NCBI GenBank assembly: GCA_945877175.1
Contig: CAMCRC010000006.1
Coordinates: forward strand, 1-57,392
Direction: 5' to 3'
Length of the DNA: 57,392 bases
Source: Klebsiella pneumoniae
GTDB taxonomy: Bacteria > Pseudomonadota > Gammaproteobacteria > Pseudomonadales > Pseudohongiellaceae
Made by a program: the position numbers and the translations under genes. The notes below the pieces were generated by a model, which made no database searches, was not told the DNA's origin, and worked only from the letters and a program-made list of their open reading frames with translations. Positions 16,847-23,958 of the stretch are shown here, one piece after another. Numbering within the stretch: the stretch's first letter is position 1; the number at the start of each line of letters is the position of its first letter.

Positions 16847-17658
16847 TCAAGTGCTTCCTTCTCGGGAACCTGCAGGTAGCGCAGCAGATGATCATCACAA
16901 TAGCCCTGGGTATCGAGCACCAGGCGGTCCTGCAGCAGCAACAGCTGGTGCAGCAGGAACATCAGCAGAATGCTGGTCACCAGCGCCACGAAAGTGGAGT
17001 TGAACGCCACGCCCAGACTGACTGTCACACCAAGAATGTCGCCACTGACCGCCTGGTGCGCCTGACTCAGCGCCGCGCCGATGCCGCGCACCGTGCCGAT
17101 GAAGCCGATGGACGGAATCGCCCACGCGATGTAACGCACGATGCTCAGCTCGCTGTCCAGCCGGTCGGACTCGCTGCTGCAGATGTCCTTGATGGTGTTC
17201 GAGGCGTCCTGAATGCTGCGGGTGCTGCCAAATCGGTGCAGGCCGGCGAGCAGCGCACGGGGCAGCAGGAACACGCGCTCCTGGTCTGGCAGAGCCTGCA
17301 CGGGGCGAGCGTAGTGACGGGCATCATCCGGCAGAATGCTGGTGCCCTCGGAGACCTGCAGCAGCTCGCGGTCCAGCAGGGCGCGTTCCTGCAGCACGCG
17401 ACGGCCCTTGAGCCCGATGATCGACAGTGCCCAGAACATCAGGATGATGCAGGTTTCCTGCTCGAGGTCGCGCAGGATGACGTACATGGAGCGCTCGGCC
17501 ACATAGGTGTCATCGGCAGCCTGCAGCGCGGCCTGCTGTTCCAGAATCAATGCCGCGTTGGGCAGAATGACTGCAACATACACGGCGTGGACCACGATCA
17601 CGCAGATGATCAGGGCGAAGACCTGGTAGATCACTTCGGAGAGGTAGTTCTGCTTCAT
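16843..17658 (-). CDS. MotA/TolQ/ExbB-family proton-channel protein
   Basis: A 271-residue integral inner-membrane protein of the ExbB/TolQ/MotA ion-channel family, whose members form a ring around ExbD/TolR/MotB dimers and convert ion flow to force. Hydrophobic spans are visible at about residues 10-33, 68-85, 172-195 and 208-238. The last two carry the family core: IPSIGFIGTVRGIGAAL, then VSLGVAFNSTFVALVTSI with conserved small and Thr residues lining the channel. The first periplasmic/cytoplasmic loops are longer than in ExbB. No classical exbD or tonB gene follows; instead the downstream VWA genes carry an ExbD-like span. Start ATG at 17658; the stop overlaps the next start (ATGA). Confidence 0.87.
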   Translation of the reverse strand: MKQNYLSEVIYQVFALIICVIVVHAVYVAVILPNAALILEQQAALQAADDTYVAERSMYVILRDLEQETCIILMFWALSIIGLKGRRVLQERALLDRELLQVSEGTSILPDDARHYARPVQALPDQERVFLLPRALLAGLHRFGSTRSIQDASNTIKDICSSESDRLDSELSIVRYIAWAIPSIGFIGTVRGIGAALSQAHQAVSGDILGVTVSLGVAFNSTFVALVTSILLMFLLHQLLLLQDRLVLDTQGYCDDHLLRYLQVPEKEALE

Positions 17659-17712
17659 GCACGAGCCCTTGTGTCAGGTTTGGTTTCAGGGAAAGCGGGG
17701 CGCTCCGGCGCC

Positions 17713-18009
17713 TCAGATGTCGACCGGGAACGAAGCACCCAGATCCTGCGACAATTGCTCCGTAGGAATGAAGCGGCCAGGTGAATTGTCAGGATCATCG
17801 CCTACCTGGGCGATATCCTGGGCGTCCGGATCGAGGGCATCGTCAGGCATGGCAGCGCCATCATCGGCCTGGTCTGCCTGCTCCACCGGAGCCGCAGGCT
17901 GCGCCGCAGGTTCGGGTTCGACAGCAGCGGCCTGGCCAAGCGCCTGTCCGGCACTCAGACCGAGCAGCAGAGCCATGGTGAACGCAGCCATGATATGGGC
18001 AGTCTTCAT
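17713..18009 (-). CDS. Small acidic exported protein with conserved-looking C-terminal tail
   Basis: A 98-residue protein. Residues 1-25 form a Sec signal peptide with a likely cut after QALG or nearby. The mature part is low-complexity, rich in Ala, Pro, Glu and Asp, and probably unstructured. It ends in the hydrophobic tail RFIPTEQLSQDLGASFPVDI. I recall similar endings on short proteobacterial proteins of unknown function, but cannot verify that here. It begins three bases after the PEGA/FGE gene stop and ends 54 bases before the ExbB-type gene, so it belongs to the operon. A tail of this kind on a disordered tether could dock on a partner in the periplasm, which is inference. No enzymatic motif is visible. 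Confidence 0.7.
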   Translation of the reverse strand: MKTAHIMAAFTMALLLGLSAGQALGQAAAVEPEPAAQPAAPVEQADQADDGAAMPDDALDPDAQDIAQVGDDPDNSPGRFIPTEQLSQDLGASFPVDI

Positions 18010-18012
18010 CGT

Positions 18013-20127
18013 TCATTCCTCCAGGTAACGGGCAATTCTGAAGCCCAGATCATTGCGCGCCACGTCACCGAAATCGCGATAGGACAGGCGAATTTCCGTG
18101 ACACTGCTGTGCGCCCAGCTTGAGCCCTTGATGGTGTGATAGGCCCCGGATGTCGGGCCGAGCGGGTCCACTTCCACTGTCGTGCCCAGGGTCAGCATGG
18201 TGCCATAGAAGTCGTGCACCCATTCCGAGACATTGCCGGCCATATCGTACATGCCCCGCCCATTGACCGGGAACTGACCGACCGGAGCCGTGCCCAGATA
18301 AGTGTCGTCATAGCCGGAGAGGTAGGCGCCCATGAAGCTGCGCACCGACATGTCCGCGAAATTGCCGGCGCGTTCGGGCGGCGGCATCTGTTCTCCCCAT
18401 GGAAAGCGGAGGGTGTTGCCATTGCCATCGGTGCGGGCTGCCCACTCCCATTCGGCTTCCGAAGGCAGGCGATAGCCCGTGGCGTCGGGGTTGAAGCCAG
18501 TCACCTGGTCGCCTTCCACCTGATAGAAAAGCGGCAGGCCTTCCTGCTCGCTCAACCAGTTGCAGTACAGGGCCGCATCCTGCCAGGTAACCTGCACGAC
18601 GGGCTGGTTGTCGAGGTCGATGGTTTGTCCCTGCAAGGTGCCGGATGAATGCTCGGCCCGGAACTGTTTGAACTGCAGATTGCTGACCTCGTGGGCCGAC
18701 AGGTAGAAGGGGCGCTCCAGACGCAACTCACGAAGATCTTCGTTGGCACGGCGACCGGGTTCGCGGCGGGATGCCCCCATGCTGAACTGCCCGGGGTAAA
18801 GCAAGGTCAAGGTCTGTCCCGCGGCGGTCTCGATCACCGGGCGAATGGCTTCCAGGCGCGCGTCTTCCAGTGACTTGAGGGTAACCCGCAACTCCTGCTC
18901 GAGCCCCGGACGGGAAGTGAAACTGCCGGTGTAGGGCACATAGCCGTCACGGCGGATTTCGATGACCTGACTCGCGGCCAGCAGCTCCAGCGTCTGGTTC
19001 GCAGGCCCGCGCAACTCGCCATCGACATAGACTTCCGCCTCGGCCGGCTCGGCTACGATGCGTACAGACGAGGTAATCGGCACCAAAGGCACGGTGATGT
19101 CCTGCTCTTCGTCGGGCCGGGTTTCCAGGGTGCGGCTGGCGGCGTTGAAGCCGCTGCGGAACAGGGTGACTTCGTGGGTTCGCCCGGGGGGCAGCGCCAC
19201 TTCCAGCGGCGTCTGTCCGCGGAAATCGCCATTGATGGTGACATTGGCGCCGCTGGGCTGGGAGCGGATGAACACCAGGCCGTCGGCGCGCTCCAGTACG
19301 ACGGGAGTCAGCTGCTGGTCTTCGCCTGCCGCGACATTCAGAGCCCTCTGCCACGCCTTGTGAGCCGTGAGCTTCAGGATAAGCTCGTGCTCACCTTCCA
19401 GTATTTCGGCGGTATAAGGCGTCGTGCCCAGCAGCTGGCCGTCCACCAGTATCTCGGCGCCCGGCGGCGTGGTGGAGAAGCTGATCTGGCCCCATGCTGG
19501 CGCCAGTGTCAGCTCCACAGCCGTGGTCTCGGAGCGCCCGGGTACTGTCAAGGCCTGTGTCAGTGGCAGATAGCGGTCAGCGGCAATGCTCAGCTCGTAG
19601 TTGCCCGGCTCGATCTCCAGTTCACGCAGCGGCGTTCGACCAAGCTCCTGGCCATTCAACAGCACCAGCGCGCCGCTCACGGGCCCGCCAACGCCTTGCG
19701 CCGACACGCTGACGATGCCCGGCAGCTCGCGCATCACGACAGGGAAATTCTGTGCCTGCTCTGCTCCAACGGTGAGCGTGAGCGCTTCGTCGTGATATCC
19801 GGGATTGCGCAGCAGTACCGGATATTCACCGGGCAGCATCAGCGTGCGTCCGCCCAGTTGCAGCTGGAAGCCGGACAAAAATTCCACACTGGCGGTGATG
19901 GGGGTGACCTGTACCGAGACGGACCGGGCACTGAGCACGAACCAGCCGGACGCCGCAGCCGCCAGCAGAAATCCTGCTACCAGCAGATGTGGCCAGCGCA
20001 GACGCAGGGCCGCACGTCGATGTGTCGGGTCAGGCGGCGTGAAATCGATGGGAATGATGTGATCCGCAAATGCTGCGGAGTCGGAATCGCCGCCGGGAGC
20101 GGCACTGTGTTTCGGGTGATCCTGCAT
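18013..20127 (-). CDS. Bitopic PEGA-repeat protein with C-terminal FGE/SUMF1-type domain
   Basis: A 704-residue protein with a cytoplasmic tail of about 46 residues, one span (residues 47-67) and a large periplasmic part. Several PEGA-type repeats (about 140-205, 215-285, 288-355, 360-425) show the V-x-V-dG-x-x-xG-x-TP pattern, for example ILVDGQLLGTTPY and VTINGDFRGQTPL. Residues about 455-704 form a formylglycine-generating-enzyme-like domain with YRLPSEAEWEWAAR, MYDMAGNVSEWV and LGFRIAR. The redox cysteine pair of true FGE enzymes is missing (one cysteine in the domain, in ALYCNW), so it is likely a binding domain. PEGA repeats commonly contact the cell surface or peptidoglycan. It starts four bases after the preceding gene's stop. 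Confidence 0.85.
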   Translation of the reverse strand: MQDHPKHSAAPGGDSDSAAFADHIIPIDFTPPDPTHRRAALRLRWPHLLVAGFLLAAAASGWFVLSARSVSVQVTPITASVEFLSGFQLQLGGRTLMLPGEYPVLLRNPGYHDEALTLTVGAEQAQNFPVVMRELPGIVSVSAQGVGGPVSGALVLLNGQELGRTPLRELEIEPGNYELSIAADRYLPLTQALTVPGRSETTAVELTLAPAWGQISFSTTPPGAEILVDGQLLGTTPYTAEILEGEHELILKLTAHKAWQRALNVAAGEDQQLTPVVLERADGLVFIRSQPSGANVTINGDFRGQTPLEVALPPGRTHEVTLFRSGFNAASRTLETRPDEEQDITVPLVPITSSVRIVAEPAEAEVYVDGELRGPANQTLELLAASQVIEIRRDGYVPYTGSFTSRPGLEQELRVTLKSLEDARLEAIRPVIETAAGQTLTLLYPGQFSMGASRREPGRRANEDLRELRLERPFYLSAHEVSNLQFKQFRAEHSSGTLQGQTIDLDNQPVVQVTWQDAALYCNWLSEQEGLPLFYQVEGDQVTGFNPDATGYRLPSEAEWEWAARTDGNGNTLRFPWGEQMPPPERAGNFADMSVRSFMGAYLSGYDDTYLGTAPVGQFPVNGRGMYDMAGNVSEWVHDFYGTMLTLGTTVEVDPLGPTSGAYHTIKGSSWAHSSVTEIRLSYRDFGDVARNDLGFRIARYLEE

Positions 20128-20131
20128 GAGC

Positions 20132-21655
20132 TCAGCGCCTGTTGACCGCGACGATTTCTTCCGTACAGGCCACCGTCACCGGCGTACTGCTGTTGTCAAA
20201 CCCGACGTCGAACTCGGTCCGCACGTCGCGATAACCAGGGCGTGTGCCAACGGCGACATAGCGGCCCGGTTTCAGGCTGAGGGTCTGGCTCTCGAAACGG
20301 CCGAGCACCCCGACCTGGTAAAGGGTGACTTCGGTAAGATTGTCCGATACCAGCTGCACATCCACCGGCACCTGCGCGCGGGCAAGGAGCCCTTCCACGG
20401 CCGTCAGCTGCTCAAGCAATCTCGGGCCGGGGTTTTCCAGGGCAAGCCCGGTGTAATAGACCTGCACCGCCTGGGAATGAACAGCCTCATCCGAAAGTCG
20501 CTCCGGCTGGTCGATGGCGGTTTGCAGAAGACGGTCCAGCTGCAGGCGCTTCTGGGCGTAGTCGCGGCCGTCGATGGCGAAAACCAGCGCCGCGTCGATG
20601 GCCAGCGCGGCGTCGTATTCGGCGACTGCGGACTCCCACTGTTCGTCTGCTACCAGCGTCTCGGCGGCACTGCGATGGGCGTTGATGCTGTTCACGGCCA
20701 GCTGATCGCGGGTCTGCGTGATGGCTTCCTGCGCCTGCAGATTGCCCGGCCGCATCGCGAGGGCTCGTTCGAAGGCAGCGATGGCAGCGTCGGAATTCTC
20801 GGTCTGCAGGGCTGCGAAGCCTTCGGACATGACCCGGTTGAATGCATTGTCGCTGATCTGTGCACGCACTTCGTCCAGCTGACTGCGCGCCAGTCCATGG
20901 GCCCCGTCGAGGGCGAGGGCTTCCTGCAGACTTGTCTGTGCATCATCGAGGGCGCCGCTTGCACGCTGACTGGCGGCCTGCGCCAACAGGGCATTGACCT
21001 GATCGAGGGTGGCGGCACGCTGCATGCCGGCCAGCGCAACGGACTCATCGGGCTGCAGCAACAGCGCGAGCTCGAATTGTTCTGTAGCGGCAGAGGCATC
21101 ACCGCTCTCCAGTGCCGCAGCGCCCTGTGCCAGAGCGGTGGCCAGCACCTGCGCAACGGAGTCCTGCAGTTGCTGTAGTGCGGTGTCGGCGTTCTGATAT
21201 TCCAGAGTAGCCTGGTCGAACGCCTGGGTACGATACGCCTCATCGCCGGTGCGGGCGAACGCCAGAGCCGCCGCATAGGCATCTGCCGCCCAGCGCTCTA
21301 CCTGCAGGTCTTCCAGAGCAGTCTGGCGCTCCAGCAGCGACGACAATACTGTCTGGGCATCCTGCCGCTGCCGGGCGCGCTGGGCTTCTTCAAACGGGGA
21401 AACCGGATTGAGCGCGGGAGCAGCCGTTGCAGGCAATGCCGGCTCCGTCACTTCGGCGCGTGGCGTCAGCGGCAACTCGTATTCGGCCACCACGCCTGGC
21501 AGCACGAAGATCACTGCCAGTGCCAGCAGGATCAGCACGCCTAGCATCAGCCAGACCACAGCAGACGGCCCCGCACGCACGGCAGCAGGTCTTGCAGCGG
21601 CTGCACGGGCAGCGGCGCCGGGAATTGGGTTGTCGTTCACGTCTTGCTCTGTCAT
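20132..21655 (-). CDS. Bitopic protein with TPR-like periplasmic helices and a PEGA-like end
   Basis: A 507-residue product when started at the ATG at 21655 (upstream in-frame starts at 21679 and 21691 are possible; only a weak AAGA precedes 21655). An Ala-rich cytoplasmic tail is followed by one span (residues 32-52). The periplasmic part is Ala/Gln/Leu-rich and helical, with repeats resembling tetratricopeptides: A-x-x-x-G-x-x-x-x-A-x-x-x-F-x-x-A-L pattern, as in GDASAATEQFELALLLQPDE and SDAAIAAFERALAMRPGN. The last 80 residues (LSLKPGRYVAVGTRPGYRDV) look like one PEGA-type beta domain. Its plan (tail, one span, repeats) parallels the next gene's product, so the two may stand side by side in the inner membrane. 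Confidence 0.75.
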   Translation of the reverse strand: MTEQDVNDNPIPGAAARAAAARPAAVRAGPSAVVWLMLGVLILLALAVIFVLPGVVAEYELPLTPRAEVTEPALPATAAPALNPVSPFEEAQRARQRQDAQTVLSSLLERQTALEDLQVERWAADAYAAALAFARTGDEAYRTQAFDQATLEYQNADTALQQLQDSVAQVLATALAQGAAALESGDASAATEQFELALLLQPDESVALAGMQRAATLDQVNALLAQAASQRASGALDDAQTSLQEALALDGAHGLARSQLDEVRAQISDNAFNRVMSEGFAALQTENSDAAIAAFERALAMRPGNLQAQEAITQTRDQLAVNSINAHRSAAETLVADEQWESAVAEYDAALAIDAALVFAIDGRDYAQKRLQLDRLLQTAIDQPERLSDEAVHSQAVQVYYTGLALENPGPRLLEQLTAVEGLLARAQVPVDVQLVSDNLTEVTLYQVGVLGRFESQTLSLKPGRYVAVGTRPGYRDVRTEFDVGFDNSSTPVTVACTEEIVAVNRR

Positions 21656-21703
21656 CGTCTTGCGCACCCGAAACGGCATCGGCAGCACCAATGCCCTTCC
21701 ACG

Positions 21704-22882
21704 TCAGATGCCCCCTGTCTCAGCCTTGTACATGTCCACGAGAATCTCCCGCCACTGCTGGTACTGCTCTTCCACGGTGCCGTTGAGCATGATGGTGCGG
21801 TCATCCAGATCGATCATCCGGGGCGCGACTTCCTGCTCCAGTGATTCGCCAAGCTCCTGCAGAGCGGCGATGTGTATCTCGGCCTCTGCATTCTTGTCGA
21901 AACCACTCTTGATCATGTAGGCCCCTGCGCCGACGCCCACCAGTGCACCGGTCTGCACCGCGGCATTGCTGCTGGTCGCAGCGGCGATACCGCCGACGAT
22001 GGCCACGGTGCCGGCAATGAAGCGACGGCGGGCCGACGCTTCCAGCTGATCCAGTGTCATGGTGGCGTGATAGCTCTGCTCACGCCAGGAATCATAGGGC
22101 ACCCGCATCTGCCGGGCATAGTTGGCGTAGTAGTCCTGCACCGTATCCACGAACAGATTGTCGCGCAGCCGGATTTCGCGGATGCGCTCCAGCGCCGGGT
22201 CGTTGTCTGCCGGCAGGCGCTCGATCTGCGTGATGCCCCGATTGTTGACACTCAGATACTGCTCGAACAATTCGGGGGCGAAGTTGCGGGCAAACTGCAA
22301 TTCGGAAATGGTGCGGATGCTCGCGATGCGCTGCTCTGTGAGATTGGCCTTGCGCCATGCCAGCAGATCGTTGGCAATGTTGTTGTAGACGACCTGGAAC
22401 GGATCGTTGGCCTGGCGCTGCGACGCTTCATAGGCGAATTCGCTGATGTGCTCTTCATATTCCTTTGTGTACCAGATGGCCCCGGTGGAATCCCGCACAC
22501 TCACATTGATCCGCATGCCTTCGCCATCGGATTGCAGAATCTGGCCGTGGATGTAGATGTCCGTGGTCGAGGTTTCATTGGGAAGCACGCGCACCACGCC
22601 CCAATTGCCGGAACGCTGCAGAGTTTCGGCCAGCAGATAAGGCGCATAGCGGGCTTCGGCATTGCGGATTTCCGGGCTGACACGCTCTTCCTCGTCTCGG
22701 TCCAGCTCGTCAATGCCCGGATCAAAGACCGTCACGCCGATATCCATCAGCAGATCCTCATTCGGCGCAGTGTCCTGGACGACCTGAACGTATTCCGTGG
22801 ACTTGACCGTCGTCGTGGAACACGCGATCAGGGCCGCCCCCACAAATCCCAGCAATATCCAGCGTATTGTCTTCATGTTCAT
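21704..22882 (-). CDS. Predicted outer-membrane lipoprotein with a hydrophobic glycine-rich segment (392 residues)
   Basis: Function not recognised. The lipoprotein signal ends LIAC at C21, with Ser at +2, predicting outer-membrane sorting. The mature protein begins TTTVKSTEYVQVVQD. It has an alpha/beta region with IGVTVFDPG, WGVVRVLPNE and IYIHGQILQSDGE, a long helical charged middle (about residues 150-280), and a hydrophobic Gly/Ala stretch near 290-325 (IAGTVAIVGGIAAATSSNAA) that could insert in or lie on a membrane. The distribution suggests an accessory lipoprotein that presents a helical domain and an amphipathic hairpin. It starts two bases after the stop of the Ser-rich lipoprotein gene, a spacing typical of coupled translation. 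Confidence 0.75.
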   Translation of the reverse strand: MNMKTIRWILLGFVGAALIACSTTTVKSTEYVQVVQDTAPNEDLLMDIGVTVFDPGIDELDRDEEERVSPEIRNAEARYAPYLLAETLQRSGNWGVVRVLPNETSTTDIYIHGQILQSDGEGMRINVSVRDSTGAIWYTKEYEEHISEFAYEASQRQANDPFQVVYNNIANDLLAWRKANLTEQRIASIRTISELQFARNFAPELFEQYLSVNNRGITQIERLPADNDPALERIREIRLRDNLFVDTVQDYYANYARQMRVPYDSWREQSYHATMTLDQLEASARRRFIAGTVAIVGGIAAATSSNAAVQTGALVGVGAGAYMIKSGFDKNAEAEIHIAALQELGESLEQEVAPRMIDLDDRTIMLNGTVEEQYQQWREILVDMYKAETGGI

Positions 22883-22884
22883 GT

Positions 22885-23904
22885 TTACTCGCTCAATCCT
22901 GTATAGCGTCGGTATTCATCCCAGAGTGCTTCACGCAGCACCGGGTCGGGTTCGCGCATGGCCGCTTCGCGCAGCTGACGTGCCACGATGTCGTCGTCAC
23001 GGCCGCTTGGAATGTCTTCAGGCGGCGCGAACGTCTCTTCTTCCTCCGAGCCCGGGCCACCGCCCGCGCCAGGAATGCCCTGTGGTCCGGTGGGCGCGCC
23101 CCCTGGACTTGCGGCCACGATGACTGGCCCACCCGAACCGCCTGCGCCTCCACCGCCCCCGCCGCCATCGCCCGGGTCACCCGGAATCTCGGTATTGCGT
23201 GCAGCATTGGCCTCGGCCTGGGCGCGGGCGCGCTCGGCCAGAATAACGCCGTCGAACTCTTCGTAGCCACGGTTCAGTGCGCCGGTGAGCACGGCCTGCC
23301 GCTCGGCGGCCGTCATCGGGCCTGTGCCGCTGTCCCCAAGGCCGCCCGGAAGCGTGTCAAGACTGTAGCCGCCACCTGCGCTGCCGGCGGCAGCACTCCC
23401 GCCCGCACCTGACGATGTGCCCTGTCCTGTCTGCCCGCCGGCACTGTCCCGTTGCCCACTGCCAACGCCCGCCGTCTGCGCTCCCGCCGCACCCTGACTC
23501 CCTGCAGTGGCAGGCATCACGCTGCCGGCAGCGGTCTGGGCACTGCCCGAGGACGACGCACTTGAGGTAGCAGACGGGCTGCCTGCTGCAGAGTCCCGAC
23601 CAGAAGGACTTGGCGTGGACGGACTGCCACTGCGTCCTGCGGACGAAGAGGGACTGGAAGGCGTGGCCCTGCTTGAACTGGAACTGGAGCTTGAACTGGA
23701 GCTTGAACTGGAACTCGAGCTGCTCTGCGAAGACGGCGACGGCATGGAGGCCGACGGCGAAGACGACGAGGACGAGGACGAGCTGGATGGCATGGAAGGC
23801 ATGGAGCTCTGCGACGACTGCTGCTGACTGGTCGACTCACACCCAGCCAGCACCAGCGCGATGGCTCCGGCCAGCAACCATTGTTTCGACATTGCTCTGT
23901 TCAT
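22885..23904 (-). CDS. Serine-rich low-complexity lipoprotein
   Basis: A 339-residue lipoprotein; the start at 23904 is set by GGCAGGAC upstream and by the signal ending LVLAGC at C22 (Glu at +2). The mature N-terminus is an extended Ser/Pro/Gln tract, including an uninterrupted run of 18 serines encoded by a 12-base tandem unit (about 23671-23722). Ala/Gly/Ser- and Gly-rich segments follow. Only the C-terminal third looks folded or helical (MTAAERQAVLTGALNRGYEE and REALWDEYRRYTGLSE). Such tracts act as long flexible tethers, so it could reach from the outer membrane across the periplasm. The repeats make it prone to length change. Function otherwise unknown. Confidence 0.72.
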   Translation of the reverse strand: MNRAMSKQWLLAGAIALVLAGCESTSQQQSSQSSMPSMPSSSSSSSSSSPSASMPSPSSQSSSSSSSSSSSSSSSSSSRATPSSPSSSAGRSGSPSTPSPSGRDSAAGSPSATSSASSSGSAQTAAGSVMPATAGSQGAAGAQTAGVGSGQRDSAGGQTGQGTSSGAGGSAAAGSAGGGYSLDTLPGGLGDSGTGPMTAAERQAVLTGALNRGYEEFDGVILAERARAQAEANAARNTEIPGDPGDGGGGGGGAGGSGGPVIVAASPGGAPTGPQGIPGAGGGPGSEEEETFAPPEDIPSGRDDDIVARQLREAAMREPDPVLREALWDEYRRYTGLSE

Positions 23905-23958
23905 GATGTCCTGCCTCTGAAAATGCCCTGTTTCAAGGTGCCTGACCGTTGTGGCCAA

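Noticed and set aside
23671-23722. Tandem repeat considered as CRISPR or noncoding satellite
   Set aside because: Units are 12 bases without spacers and keep the reading frame of a lipoprotein gene.
23507-23827. Acidic Leu/Glu-repeat open frame on the plus strand
   Set aside because: It is the antisense reading of the Ser-repeat region of the lipoprotein gene.
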